The notes under the pieces: model-generated
Seen by the model: only the letters and a program-made list of their open reading frames with translations
The model's database searches: none
What the model was told of the DNA's origin: nothing
Position numbers and translations under genes: made by a program
DNA from: Streptosporangium lutulentum
GTDB taxonomy: Bacteria; Actinomycetota; Actinomycetes; Streptosporangiales; Streptosporangiaceae
Assembly: GCF_030811455.1 (NCBI RefSeq)
Contig: NZ_JAUSQU010000001.1
Coordinates: 7,316,001 to 7,380,000 of the forward strand
Direction of reading: 5' to 3'
Length of the DNA stretch: 64,000 nt
Part shown: one piece after another, positions 17,930 to 26,127 of the stretch
Layout: each line of letters opens with the position of its first letter
Numbering within the stretch: the first letter of the stretch is position 1

Positions 17930-20668
17930 TCACGAATCCATCCGAACACTCACCACCGCGGCCCCGAAAAGCAAGACGTCCTGACGGGTGCTCACCGTGA
18001 GCACCGGATCCCGGCCGAGGGTCGCCTGGAAGCCGTCCACATCCGTGCCGAAGGTCACGCTCGTATCCCTCGCCCCGGTGGCGGACCCGTCGAACGGGTT
18101 GCGCGGGTCCCTGTCCCCGCTGTCCGGGCGGAGGGTACGGCCGCCCAGCGTCACCCGGTCTCCCCGCACGCTCGCGTCGCCCTCCCAGGTCACCAGTGCC
18201 ACCCGCGCGGGCGTGCCGGTGGACGTCAGCCCGTTGAGCGGGATCCGCACCGACCTGTGCCCGCCGTCCAGCACGGTGGCGGTGTCGACGACGACCGCCT
18301 GGCTGTACGGCCGGCTCGGATCAGCCGCGATGATCACCAGACTCCACCCGGCGTGCTGCGAGACTCCGGGCCTCAGCGAGGCGTCCGCCACCCAGTACGT
18401 TCCGCGGACCTCGCCCACCAGCCGCGTCACGTCGGCGAACGCCTGGTATCTCCGGCCGGACGGCAACCCCCTCTCCACCACCCGCGCCGCCCTCACCTTC
18501 CTGTATCTCTCGTCCCCCGGCGCCTTGAACTTGACCTGCCCGCTGGAAGGCGCGCTCGCCGACCAGTAGAGGCCGGCCCAGACCAGCTTGCTGGTCCTCG
18601 GCAGGAGAAGCTGGGCCGCGCTCGAATTTGTCGTCGACGGGTCCCCGTCCTTGTCGAAAGGGCGCATCGCCCAATGGTTGTTGTCCCGACGGTCACCCGT
18701 GCGCGAACGGGCGGCACCGCACGCGGATCCGGCGCGCACGCAGCTCAGCAGGGTGTTCCCGATCGCGGAGGTGACCACCCGGCCGTCCGTGGCGAACCGG
18801 GCGGGGGCGCCGGCGGCCCGTACCCCGCTGCTCGACCTGGCCGTCGTCCGCACCCCTCCGGCGGAGACCGTGACCGAGGGCGCCGAACCCTTGACCCCCG
18901 CCGCCGAGGAGACCAGGACCCGCAGGAACACCGCCGTGGCCTGGTCCGCCGCCAGCGAGCCACGGGTGCACCGCGCGCCTCGGGCCCGCATCCGGCAGGA
19001 CCAGCCGTCGACCGTACCGACCGGCGTGACCACGACGACCGCCCGTCCCCTCCGGGCCGCCGCCAGCAGCGTCACCCCGTCCGGCAGGCCGATGTCGGCG
19101 ACGAGCTCGCCGCTCTCCTCGGCGGCGGCGTTGTGCAGCCGTACCACCACGATGCCGGGCTCGGACCTGACCAGCGCACCGAGCACGTCGATCCTGGCGA
19201 CCAGGCGCGACGAGGACCTGGTGTTCGTCCGCCCCCTCGGACTCGCCGTGCCCCGGGGACCCGCCCCACCTCGGAGACTCATCCCACTGCGGGGACTCGC
19301 CTCACTTCGCGAACTCGCCGCCCCTTTCGGACTCGCCTCACTACGAGGACTCGCCGCTCCTGTCGGGCTCGCCTCACTTCGTGAACTCGCCTCGGTGCGA
19401 GGACTCGCCCGGTCTTCGAGGCCGGCCCCGCTCCGGAGACTCGCCTCACTACGAGGACTTGCCTCACTACGAGGACTTGCCGCTCCTTTCGGGCTCGCCT
19501 CACTACGAGGACTCACCCCGCTACGAGGACTCGCCTCATTCGGGGGACGGGCTCCGCCTCCGGGACCGGCCCCGGGACTCGCCCCGCTATGGGGGCTCGC
19601 CTCACTACGGGGGCTCGCCTCGCGTACGGGTGGCTGCGCCACGATTCCGGGGCTTTTCCGCCCCTCCGCCCCCTGGCTCGGGGACGGCCACGGGGCATGG
19701 GGGCGGGGCTCCGGGGTCACGACCGGCCCCACGACGGAGGAGGGCAGCGGTTCGCCCGCCGACACCAGCACGAGCGCCGACGCCGTCACGACCGCCGTAA
19801 CCGCCACACCGGCCGCGATCACGCGCCGCAGGGGCCGGGGCGCCCGCCGCCACCGGCCGGACACCCCGCCTCCGGCCGTGGCGCCCATCTTGCCCAGCGC
19901 CGTTCGATACCCGGCGAACGCCGGACCGACGATGAGCGGACCGACGACGGCCCGCAGGCTCTGGCCCATACCGGCCAGCTCGACGAACACGGCGTGGCAG
20001 CCGGGGCAGTCGTTCATGTGCCCGTCCACGGCCAGGCTCTCTTTTTTGGTCAGGCCGCCCCGCACGTGATTCCCCAGCTTGCCCAGCATCGGGCGGCACT
20101 CCGGGGAGAGTGTCTCGGCCAGGTGGATCCGCAGGCAGGCCTGGCGCATCTTCTCCCGGGCCTGGTAGGCCAGTGCGGCCACCCCGTTCTCCGTGAGGTT
20201 CAGCAGGACGGCGATGTCGGCGAGCCTGCCCGACTCGACCTCGACGTGCCAGAGGACGAGCCGCCACCGCTCCGGCAGGGAAAGGAAGGCTCTGGCGGGC
20301 GGCGACTGCCTCAGATGGGCCAGCGCCGGGTCCACGAAAGGCACCTCCGGGTCGAGGGGCTCGATCTCCTCGCCCGGCTCCTGCCCGTCGCCCCTCTCGG
20401 ACCGGTCGTGGATCGTATGTCGGAGCGCGGTGAGCAGGTAGACCCGGAACGCCTGCTCCGGGCCGCCGCCCCGCTCGATCACGTGATGGATCCCGGCGAA
20501 CGTCTTCTCCACGACGTCCTCGACCTCGGCCTCGCCCGAGACGAGTTGCTGGGCCAGGGCCCAGGCCGCGGACACATGCCGCCGGTAGAGCCAGTAATAG
20601 GCCTCCGCATCCGCCTCACGGGTCGCGGCCAGCAGCTCGGCGTCGCCTTGAAGTGATTTCGCACTCAT
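17930..20668 (-). CDS. ECF sigma factor fused to zinc-finger anti-sigma, TM and extracytoplasmic domain
   Basis: This 912-aa protein has sigma region 2 (about 15-95) and region 4 (about 120-185, LPERWRLVLWHVEVE then LADIAVLLNLTENGVAALAY). A zinc-finger anti-sigma motif HxxxCxxC (H217, C221, C224) follows, then a membrane helix (283-304). Next comes a Ser/Pro-rich stretch of SEASPR-type hexapeptides (about 335-480). A large region with beta-sandwich character (about 490-912) contains KLVWAGLYWSAS, QAFADVTRLV and HAGWSLVIIAADP. Topology predicts sigma inside and sensor outside. A sigma that ships with its own inhibitor and receptor probably needs proteolytic release. GAGG precedes the ATG. Confidence 0.88.
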   Translation of the reverse strand: MSAKSLQGDAELLAATREADAEAYYWLYRRHVSAAWALAQQLVSGEAEVEDVVEKTFAGIHHVIERGGGPEQAFRVYLLTALRHTIHDRSERGDGQEPGEEIEPLDPEVPFVDPALAHLRQSPPARAFLSLPERWRLVLWHVEVESGRLADIAVLLNLTENGVAALAYQAREKMRQACLRIHLAETLSPECRPMLGKLGNHVRGGLTKKESLAVDGHMNDCPGCHAVFVELAGMGQSLRAVVGPLIVGPAFAGYRTALGKMGATAGGGVSGRWRRAPRPLRRVIAAGVAVTAVVTASALVLVSAGEPLPSSVVGPVVTPEPRPHAPWPSPSQGAEGRKSPGIVAQPPVREASPRSEASPHSGASPGAGPGGGARPPNEASPRSGVSPRSEASPKGAASPRSEASPRSEASLRSGAGLEDRASPRTEASSRSEASPTGAASPRSEASPKGAASSRSEASPRSGMSLRGGAGPRGTASPRGRTNTRSSSRLVARIDVLGALVRSEPGIVVVRLHNAAAEESGELVADIGLPDGVTLLAAARRGRAVVVVTPVGTVDGWSCRMRARGARCTRGSLAADQATAVFLRVLVSSAAGVKGSAPSVTVSAGGVRTTARSSSGVRAAGAPARFATDGRVVTSAIGNTLLSCVRAGSACGAARSRTGDRRDNNHWAMRPFDKDGDPSTTNSSAAQLLLPRTSKLVWAGLYWSASAPSSGQVKFKAPGDERYRKVRAARVVERGLPSGRRYQAFADVTRLVGEVRGTYWVADASLRPGVSQHAGWSLVIIAADPSRPYSQAVVVDTATVLDGGHRSVRIPLNGLTSTGTPARVALVTWEGDASVRGDRVTLGGRTLRPDSGDRDPRNPFDGSATGARDTSVTFGTDVDGFQATLGRDPVLTVSTRQDVLLFGAAVVSVRMDS
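19230..19640 (-). repeat. 18-bp coding minisatellite (SEASPR hexapeptides) in sigma-factor gene
   Basis: About twenty degenerate 18-bp units of the type gactcgcctcactacgag (read on the plus strand) encode hexapeptides such as SEASPR and GAASPK. They form the presumed extracytoplasmic stalk just outside the membrane helix. The unit is a multiple of three, so changes in copy number would keep the frame. Confidence 0.8.
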
Positions 20669-20731
20669 TGTGACCTCATCAATACCAAGAGTTACTCACC
20701 GCATGATTCCGCAGCCTCTGGCATGACTAAA

Positions 20732-20754
20732 CCCCGATCGATTTTTTATCGGGG
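20732..20754. other. Hairpin between sigma-factor gene and pyrE
   Basis: CCCCGAT (20732-20738) and ATCGGGG (20748-20754) flank a T-rich 9-nt loop. It lies between divergent genes, upstream of the pyrE promoter, so it is not a terminator for either; an operator is possible. Confidence 0.35.
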
Positions 20755-20790
20755 GGGCCAGGTGCGAACCGCGCGTCATGCGGACCGCCC

Positions 20791-20796
20791 TAACCT
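20791..20796 (+). promoter_or_regulatory. -10 hexamer of leaderless promoter for pyrE
   Basis: TAACCT ends 7 nt before the ATG at 20804, with no Shine-Dalgarno. Confidence 0.6.
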
Positions 20797-20803
20797 TGGT
20801 GCC

Positions 20804-21340
20804 ATGAACGATCGCGAGAACCTGTTGGTCGAGATCAAGAGCAAGGGCGTCGTACACGGCAAGGTCGTGCTGTCCTCGGGCAAGGAGGCGGACTTCTATG
20901 TGGACCTGCGCCGGGTGACCCTCGACGGGCAGGCGGCGCCGCTGGTGGGCCGGGTCATGCTGGACCTCACCGAGGACCTCGACTACGACGCGGTCGGCGG
21001 GCTCACCCTGGGCGCCGACCCCGTGGCGACCGCCATGCTGCACGCGGCGGCGGCGCGAGGCAGGACGCTCGACGCGTTCGTGGTCCGCAAGGCGCAGAAG
21101 GCGCACGGCATGCAGCGCCGGATCGAGGGCCCGGACGTGGCGGGGCGACGGGTGCTCGCGGTGGAGGACACCTCCACGACCGGCGGATCCCCACTGACCG
21201 CGGTGGAGGCGCTCCGCGAGGCGGGCGCCGAGGTCGTGGCCGTGGCCACAATCGTGGACCGGGGGGCCGCCTCCGCGATCGCCGAGGCGGGCCTGCCGTA
21301 CCGGACCGCCTACAACCTGAGCGACCTCGGCCTGGGCTGA
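20804..21340 (+). CDS. pyrE: Orotate phosphoribosyltransferase
   Basis: The 178-aa enzyme converts orotate and PRPP to OMP in pyrimidine synthesis. It has the PyrE start phrase VHGKVVLSSGKEADFYVDLR, the catalytic-loop region VVRKAQKAHGM with Lys residues, and the PRPP-binding motif VLAVEDTSTTGGS. Length is normal for bacterial PyrE. The ATG at 20804 is fixed by a leaderless-type -10 box. The C-terminal phrase TAYNLSDLGLG is unusual because its DNA is reiterated about five more times beyond the stop codon; see the repeat entry. Confidence 0.95.
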   Translation: MNDRENLLVEIKSKGVVHGKVVLSSGKEADFYVDLRRVTLDGQAAPLVGRVMLDLTEDLDYDAVGGLTLGADPVATAMLHAAAARGRTLDAFVVRKAQKAHGMQRRIEGPDVAGRRVLAVEDTSTTGGSPLTAVEALREAGAEVVAVATIVDRGAASAIAEAGLPYRTAYNLSDLGLG

Positions 21341-21545
21341 ACCAGAACGGCCTGCAACCTGAGCGACTTCGGTCCGGACCGAACCAGAACGGCCTGCAAC
21401 CTGAGCGATCTCGGTCCGGACCGAACCAGGACCGCCTACGACCCGGACGACCTCGGCCCGAGCCGAACAAGACCGCCTACACCTCAGACGACCTCGGTCT
21501 GAGCCGAACAGGACCGCCTACGACCCGGACGACCTCGGCCTGTGC
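21305..21545 (+). repeat. Tandem copies of the pyrE 3' end
   Basis: Six units start at 21305, 21347, 21389, 21431, 21472 and 21513 with period 42, 42, 42, 41 and 41 bp; the last is partial. Unit 1 is the end of pyrE itself, from ACCGCC through the stop codon to CCAGA. Units 2 and 3 keep the reading frame and would add 14-residue repeats (RTACNLSDFGPDRT) on readthrough; units 4-6 are shifted by 1-bp deletions. Units 2 and 3 contain a palindrome around TCGGTCCGGACCGA, perfect over 16 bp in unit 2, so the array may also end transcription. Confidence 0.85.
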
Positions 21546-21567
21546 CCGCGGCGTCCGGAGAGAATGC

Positions 21568-22029
21568 TCACTGCTCTCGGGAAACGGTGAACTCCTGGCG
21601 CTCCCCGGGCTTGCCCGGGGGGCGGACGGTGCCGTTCACCCGGACGTGGACGGCGGTGGAGTCTGCCAGCACCACGTCGACCTTGGAGTCGAAGGACTGG
21701 ACCTGCTCGTCCTTGACCAGTTCCCGGTTGAGCAGCACATCGCCTCCGACGACCTTGAGGAAGACCGCGGGACAGCGCTCCCGCGCGCACTGGATGAGAA
21801 CCGTCGGGACCCGCCCCGAGGCGGAGGGCTTGGGGGCGGTGGTCGTGGGAGCGGCGGCCGGAGGCGAGGAGGTCGCGGGCGCGGGCAAGGCGGCCGACTC
21901 CGGCGGGGGGTCCAGCGCGCCGATCAACGAGAGAGCTCCGACCACGATCAGGGCGACGAGAGCCAGCACCGCCAGACCTGCGAGAACCAGTCGGGCGACA
22001 CCCATCGGATCAGAACTGTGGCGTCCCAC
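21568..22029 (-). CDS. Membrane-anchored protein with RodZ-C-terminal-like domain
   Basis: The 153-aa protein has one membrane helix (about 12-38, LVLAGLAVLALVALIVVGAL), a Pro/Ala/Thr-rich linker (about 40-72) and an extracytoplasmic beta domain (about 73-153). Phrases such as DVLLNRELVKDEQVQSF and VRVNGTVRPPGKPGERQEF resemble the DUF4115 domain found at the C-terminus of RodZ, but the RodZ HTH is missing. It may take part in envelope assembly; that is inference. The start is GTG at 22029 with a leaderless -10 box 7 nt upstream. DedA lies upstream on the same strand. Confidence 0.6.
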   Translation of the reverse strand: MGRHSSDPMGVARLVLAGLAVLALVALIVVGALSLIGALDPPPESAALPAPATSSPPAAAPTTTAPKPSASGRVPTVLIQCARERCPAVFLKVVGGDVLLNRELVKDEQVQSFDSKVDVVLADSTAVHVRVNGTVRPPGKPGERQEFTVSREQ

Positions 22030-22036
22030 ACTGTGG

Positions 22037-22042
22037 AGGTTA
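22037..22042 (-). promoter_or_regulatory. -10 hexamer of leaderless promoter for RodZ-like gene
   Basis: TAACCT on the minus strand ends 7 nt before the GTG at 22029. Confidence 0.55.
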
Positions 22043-22082
22043 GCGGCTGGTGAGGTATCTCTCGACCGGCCGGGGACATCGG

Positions 22083-22808
22083 TTACGGCTGGATGTTTCG
22101 CCTTGTCGGAGCGGTGGGAGCACCGAGACGGTGCTTTCCTCCGGACTCGGGACCACCGGAACCGCCGCCCTTACGGCCCTTCACGAATTCCAGGACGATC
22201 GGGATGATCGAGAGGAGAATGATCACAAAAGCGCCCGGCAGAATGTATTTGTCGATGTCGGGCACCGCGGAGCCGACCACGCGGCCGAAAATCAGCATGC
22301 TGTCGGTCCAGAGAATCCCGCCGACGCAGTTCCACAGGAAGAACCTCTTGCGGTCCATGCCGAGCATTCCGGCGACCGGGTTGAGGAAGGTGCGCACGAT
22401 CGGGATGAACCGGGCGAGCACCACGGCCTTGGCGGGGCCGAACTTCTGGAAGTAATACTCGGCCTTGTCGACGTGCTCCTGCCTGAAGAGCTTGGAGTCG
22501 GGCTTGTCGAACAGCCTGCGGCCGAACGTGGCGCCGAGGTGATGGCCCAGCTGGGCGCCGATGATGGCGCAGATCGGGGCCAGGACCAGCAACACGGGGA
22601 ACGAGAGCGGTGTGAGCCCGGGAATGGCGGCGGCCGCCTCGACGGTGCTGAAGACCCCCGCGGCGACGAGCAGCGAGTCACCGGGCAGGAAGAATCCGAG
22701 CAGCAGCCCGGTCTCGGCGAAGATGATGCCGAGCACCCCGATGGTGGCGAACGGGCCCAGCAGGCCGAGCCACCACTTGGGGTCAAGGAGATTGTGCAGG
22801 AGGTCCAT
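22083..22808 (-). CDS. DedA-family membrane protein
   Basis: The 241-aa integral membrane protein carries DedA/SNARE-associated (VTT) hallmarks: GLLLGFFLPGDSLLVAAGV near the N-terminus, the G-rich GAQLGHHLGATFGRRLF segment and FIPIVRTFLNPVAGMLGM with the conserved Arg. Family members act as lipid flippases/scramblases (undecaprenyl phosphate or phosphatidylethanolamine). The C-terminus is a basic Gly-rich cytosolic tail. ATG at 22808 is preferred over an in-frame ATG at 22856 because a TAGGCT box lies 8 nt upstream and DedA proteins begin near MDLLHNLLDP. Confidence 0.88.
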   Translation of the reverse strand: MDLLHNLLDPKWWLGLLGPFATIGVLGIIFAETGLLLGFFLPGDSLLVAAGVFSTVEAAAAIPGLTPLSFPVLLVLAPICAIIGAQLGHHLGATFGRRLFDKPDSKLFRQEHVDKAEYYFQKFGPAKAVVLARFIPIVRTFLNPVAGMLGMDRKRFFLWNCVGGILWTDSMLIFGRVVGSAVPDIDKYILPGAFVIILLSIIPIVLEFVKGRKGGGSGGPESGGKHRLGAPTAPTRRNIQP

Positions 22809-22816
22809 CGGCGTGA

Positions 22817-22822
22817 AGCCTA
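22817..22822 (-). promoter_or_regulatory. -10 hexamer of leaderless promoter for DedA gene
   Basis: TAGGCT on the minus strand ends 8 nt before the ATG at 22808. It argues against the longer start at 22856. Confidence 0.5.
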
Positions 22823-22972
22823 TCTGCGACGGAGCCCCACCGCTGACAGATCGCATGGGCCGAAGTGGTTGCGAAGCTATCCGGCCGGGGCAGAACCCGG
22901 AATACTAGCGGACGGGCATTGTCCTAAGCCCCGCGCCAGCTGTTCACAGCCGTCTCCAGGGAGATGACACCG

Positions 22973-23995
22973 ATGCCTATCGCGACTCCAGAGGTCTACG
23001 CCGAGATGCTCGATCGGGCCAAGGCGGGCGGGTTCGCCTATCCGGCGATCAACGTAACCTCGTCCCAGACCCTCAATGCCGCGCTCAGGGGCTTCGCCGA
23101 AGCTTCGAGCGACGGCATCATCCAGGTGTCCACCGGCGGCGCCGAATTCCTTTCGGGTACAACGATCAAGGATATGGTGACCGGTTCGGTGGCGCTGGCG
23201 GAATACGCCCGCGTCGTCGCGGCCAAATACCCCGTGACGGTCGCCCTGCACACCGACCACTGTCCCAAGGACAAGCTGGACGGTTTTGTACGGCCGCTGC
23301 TCGACATCTCGCTCGAGCGGGTCGCCAAGGGACAGGACCCCCTGTTCCAGTCGCACATGTGGGACGGCTCCGCCGTACCGCTGGACGAGAACCTGGAGAT
23401 CGCCAAGGATCTCCTGGAGAAGGCCGCCCGCGCGAGGATCGTTCTCGAGGCGGAGATCGGCGTCGTCGGCGGCGAGGAGGACGGCGTCGTCGGCGAGATC
23501 AACGAGAAGCTCTACACCACCGCCGAGGACGCCCTGGCGACCGCCGAGGCCCTGGGCCTCGGCGAGCGAGGCCGCTACATGCTCGCCGCGACCTTCGGCA
23601 ACGTGCACGGCGTCTACAAGCCGGGTCACGTCAAGCTCCGCCCGAGCGTGCTGAAGGACATCCAGGACGCGGTCGGCGCCAAGTACGGCAAGGAGAAGCC
23701 CTTCGACCTGGTCTTCCACGGCGGCTCCGGCTCGCTGCTGGAGGAGATCCAGGAGGCCATCTCCTACGGCGTCGTGAAGATGAACATCGACACCGACACG
23801 CAGTACGCCTTCACCCGCCCGATCGCCGATCACATGTTCAGAAACTACGACGGCGTGCTCAAGGTCGACGGTGACGTCGGCAACAAGAAGGCCTACGACC
23901 CCCGGTCCTACGGCAAGGCCGCCGAGACCGCGATGGCGGCCCGCATCGTCGAGGCCTGCCAGCACCTGAAGTCCGCGGGCACCAAGCTCGCCTGA
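22973..23995 (+). CDS. fbaA: Class II fructose-bisphosphate aldolase
   Basis: The 340-aa zinc enzyme splits fructose 1,6-bisphosphate into DHAP and G3P in glycolysis, and works in reverse in gluconeogenesis. Visible family motifs are TVALHTDHCPKD (zinc ligand and active-site Asp), the EAEIGVVGGEEDGV segment, FGNVHGVYKPGHVKL and FHGGSGS, which binds phosphate. The length fits the class IIA enzymes of actinobacteria. AGGGAG (22958-22963) is 9 nt from the ATG at 22973; the ATG at 22964 directly abuts it and is therefore unlikely to be the start. Confidence 0.96.
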   Translation: MPIATPEVYAEMLDRAKAGGFAYPAINVTSSQTLNAALRGFAEASSDGIIQVSTGGAEFLSGTTIKDMVTGSVALAEYARVVAAKYPVTVALHTDHCPKDKLDGFVRPLLDISLERVAKGQDPLFQSHMWDGSAVPLDENLEIAKDLLEKAARARIVLEAEIGVVGGEEDGVVGEINEKLYTTAEDALATAEALGLGERGRYMLAATFGNVHGVYKPGHVKLRPSVLKDIQDAVGAKYGKEKPFDLVFHGGSGSLLEEIQEAISYGVVKMNIDTDTQYAFTRPIADHMFRNYDGVLKVDGDVGNKKAYDPRSYGKAAETAMAARIVEACQHLKSAGTKLA

Positions 23996-24023
23996 CGGGC
24001 GAACGACGGAGAAACGGATCCCG

Positions 24024-24059
24024 GATCGGCCCCCGGAGAGAAATCTCCGGGGGCCGATC
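24024..24059 (+). terminator. Strong hairpin terminator after fbaA
   Basis: GATCGGCCCCCGGAGA (24024-24039) and TCTCCGGGGGCCGATC (24044-24059) form a perfect 16-bp stem closed by a GAAA tetraloop, 28 bp after the aldolase stop codon. Confidence 0.85.
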
Positions 24060-24096
24060 TTGGCCTGACGTGCCTTCACCGGGTAGGACTGTCGTC

Positions 24097-24516
24097 ATGG
24101 AATCGCACGAGAACCTCCTCGCCGGCCCGCCACCCACCCTGCTCCCCGACCTGTCCGAGGCCCGGGAGGCCCTGGAGGCCGGCGCCCAAGCATCTGACGT
24201 CGCCGCGCGCTTCCCCACCTATCCGGCCGCGTGGGCAGCGCTCGCGGACGAGTACTTCGCAGCCGGACACGCCGTGACGTCATACGCCTTCGCCCGCACC
24301 GGCTACCACCGCGGCCTGGACCAGCTCCGCAGATCGGGCTGGAAGGGCCACGGCCCGATCCCCTGGAGTCACGCCCCCAACCGCGGTTTCCTGCGGTGCC
24401 TGCACGCGCTGGCCCGCGCCGCCCAGAGCATAGGGGAGAAGGACGAGGCCGAACGCTGCTTCCAGTTCCTGAAGGATTCCAGCGCCGAGGCGTCCAAGGA
24501 ACTGACCGGCCGCTGA
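24097..24516 (+). CDS. DUF3151 family protein
   Basis: The 139-aa protein begins [17 protein letters not shown] and contains the family phrases [16 protein letters not shown] and [20 protein letters not shown], followed by WKGHGPIPW. The helical pattern resembles a TPR-like repeat ([21 protein letters not shown]). Its function is unknown, but its position between fba and purA is widely conserved in actinobacteria. A TAGGAC sequence 7 nt before the ATG is a weaker match to the leaderless pattern seen at other genes here. Confidence 0.8.
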   Translation: MESHENLLAGPPPTLLPDLSEAREALEAGAQASDVAARFPTYPAAWAALADEYFAAGHAVTSYAFARTGYHRGLDQLRRSGWKGHGPIPWSHAPNRGFLRCLHALARAAQSIGEKDEAERCFQFLKDSSAEASKELTGR

Positions 24517-24522
24517 ATCCCC

Positions 24523-24603
24523 GGCGATCTCGGCGATCTCCGAGGCCGTCGGGGTCTCCGGGATCGCCGGGATCATTAAGCCTCCGAGGCCGCCGAGATC
24601 GCC
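24523..24603. repeat. Nested inverted repeats between DUF3151 gene and purA
   Basis: GGCGATCTCGGCG (24523-24535) and CGCCGAGATCGCC (24591-24603) are perfect 13-bp arms around smaller dyads. A second short dyad, ATCTCCC (24642-24648) with GGGAGAT (24659-24665), follows. Together they probably end transcription of the upstream gene. Confidence 0.5.
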
Positions 24604-24687
24604 AAAAACATCAAGGGCGTCGAAGTCGCCGAGGTCAAGAGATCTCCCACCCTTGGACGGGAGATGCCCATTTCGGACGTCGTCGGG

Positions 24688-24693
24688 TATTCT
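24688..24693 (+). promoter_or_regulatory. Candidate -10 box of purA promoter
   Basis: TATTCT lies about 66 bp before the purA ATG. A start a few bases downstream would place the hairpin at 24707-24730 inside the purA leader. I see no convincing -35 box at normal spacing. Confidence 0.35.
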
Positions 24694-24706
24694 CGCTACG
24701 CAAGAG

Positions 24707-24740
24707 CCCCTGTCGCGATTGCGCCAGGGGTTTTCGTTTT
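24707..24740 (+). terminator. Intrinsic-terminator-like hairpin in purA leader (possible attenuator)
   Basis: CCCCTG (24707-24712) pairs with CAGGGG (24725-24730), with an inner GCG/CGC stem, and is followed by TTTTCGTTTTT. A U-rich tract like this is rare in so GC-rich a genome. The hairpin lies after the candidate -10 box and before the purA Shine-Dalgarno, so it could cut purA transcription short. It could instead simply end transcripts from upstream. Confidence 0.5.
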
Positions 24741-24758
24741 TGTGGTGGGAGATTCACG

Positions 24759-26042
24759 ATGCCGGCTGTCGTTCTCTTTGGTGCCCAGTGGGGCGATGAG
24801 GGCAAGGGTAAGGCGACCGACCTGCTCGGCGACCAGGTCGACTACGTCGTCAGATACCAGGGAGGAAACAACGCGGGTCACACGGTCGTGATCGGCGACC
24901 AGAAGTACGCGCTGCATCTGCTGCCGACGGGAGTGCTCTCCCCGAACGTCGTCCCGGTCATCGGCAACGGCGTCGTCATCGATCCGAGCGTGCTGCTGAG
25001 CGAGATCGACGGGCTGGCGGCCCGGGGGGTCTCCGCCGAGCGGCTGCTGATCTCCGCCAACGCGCATCTGATCATGCCCCACCACAGGGCCATCGACAAG
25101 GTCACCGAGCGCTACCTCGGCAAGGCCAAGATCGGCACCACCGGCCGGGGCATCGGCCCCGCCTACGGCGACAAGATCTACCGGATGGGCGTGCGGGTCC
25201 AGGACCTGCTCGACCCGGGCATCCTGCAGCAGAAGATCGAGGTCGCGCTCAACGAGAAGAACCAGATCCTCACCAAGATCTACAACCGCCGGGCGATCGA
25301 CGCGGGCAAGGTCCTGGATGAGTATCTCGGCTACGCCGAGCGCCTCAAGCCGCACATCGCGGACACCTCGCTGGTCCTGAACAAGGCCCTCGACTCCGAC
25401 AAGGTCGTGCTGCTGGAGGGCGGCCAGGGCAACCTGCTCGACATCGACCACGGCACCTACCCGTTCGTCACCTCCTCCTCCCCGACGAGCGGCGGCGCCT
25501 GCGCGGGCTCCGGCATCCCGCCGACGCGGCTCACCCGGGTGATCGGCATCATCAAGGCCTACACCACCCGCGTCGGCTCCGGCCCGTTCCCGACCGAGCT
25601 CGACGACGAGATGGGCGAGTGGCTGCGCACCACCGGCGGCGAGTACGGCGTGACCACCGGCCGCAACCGCCGCTGCGGCTGGTTCGACGCGGTGATCGCC
25701 CGCTACGCCACCCGGATCAACGGCGTCACCGACTTCTTCCTCACCAAGCTGGACGTGCTGTCCGGCCTGGAGACGATTCCCGTCTGCGTGGCCTACGAGG
25801 TGGACGGCGTCCGCTACGACGAGATCCCGATGACCCAGACCGACTTCCACCACGCCAAGCCGGTGTACGAGGAGTTCCCCGGCTGGCAGGAGGACATCAC
25901 CGGCGCCAGGAGCTTCGAGGATCTGCCCGCCAACGCGCAGTCCTACGTGAAGGCCCTGGAGAAGATGAGCGGCGCCCGCATCTCCGCCATCGGCGTCGGT
26001 CCCGGCCGCACCGAGACTCTCCAGATCAACCCATTGATCTAG
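24759..26042 (+). CDS. purA: Adenylosuccinate synthetase
   Basis: The 427-aa enzyme makes adenylosuccinate from IMP, aspartate and GTP, the first committed step to AMP. The GTP-binding P-loop is [20 protein letters not shown] at the N-terminus. GNNAGHTV, the catalytic His in that phrase and the C-terminal KLDVLSG motif are all present. Length is standard. GGGAG lies upstream of the ATG at 24759; a long in-frame extension upstream is non-coding in character. A perfect 19-bp hairpin ends the gene. Confidence 0.97.
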   Translation: MPAVVLFGAQWGDEGKGKATDLLGDQVDYVVRYQGGNNAGHTVVIGDQKYALHLLPTGVLSPNVVPVIGNGVVIDPSVLLSEIDGLAARGVSAERLLISANAHLIMPHHRAIDKVTERYLGKAKIGTTGRGIGPAYGDKIYRMGVRVQDLLDPGILQQKIEVALNEKNQILTKIYNRRAIDAGKVLDEYLGYAERLKPHIADTSLVLNKALDSDKVVLLEGGQGNLLDIDHGTYPFVTSSSPTSGGACAGSGIPPTRLTRVIGIIKAYTTRVGSGPFPTELDDEMGEWLRTTGGEYGVTTGRNRRCGWFDAVIARYATRINGVTDFFLTKLDVLSGLETIPVCVAYEVDGVRYDEIPMTQTDFHHAKPVYEEFPGWQEDITGARSFEDLPANAQSYVKALEKMSGARISAIGVGPGRTETLQINPLI

Positions 26043-26044
26043 TT

Positions 26045-26099
26045 TTCTCCCGCTACGGCTCGCACCTGGGAAGTCCGGACGCGAGCCGTAGCGGGAGAA
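26045..26099 (+). terminator. Very strong hairpin terminator after purA
   Basis: The arms 26045-26063 and 26081-26099 are a perfect 19-bp inverted repeat (TTCTCCCGCTACGGCTCGC and its complement) with a 17-nt loop. It begins 3 bp after the purA stop codon. Confidence 0.85.
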
Positions 26100-26115
26100 C
26101 GGCGCATGAGGTCGA

Positions 26116-26121
26116 TAAGGT
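26116..26121 (+). promoter_or_regulatory. -10 hexamer of leaderless promoter for GDPD gene
   Basis: TAAGGT ends 6 nt before the GTG at 26128, directly after the purA terminator. Confidence 0.5.
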
Positions 26122-26127
26122 CCCTCT

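Noticed and set aside
19230-19640. Regular short repeats that look at first like a CRISPR array
   Set aside because: The period is 18 bp without unique spacers, the units are degenerate, and they are in frame as hexapeptides of the sigma-factor gene.
22856-22858. Upstream start for DedA
   Set aside because: The extra 16 residues are not seen at the start of DedA proteins, and the -10 box at 22817-22822 would lie inside that longer frame.
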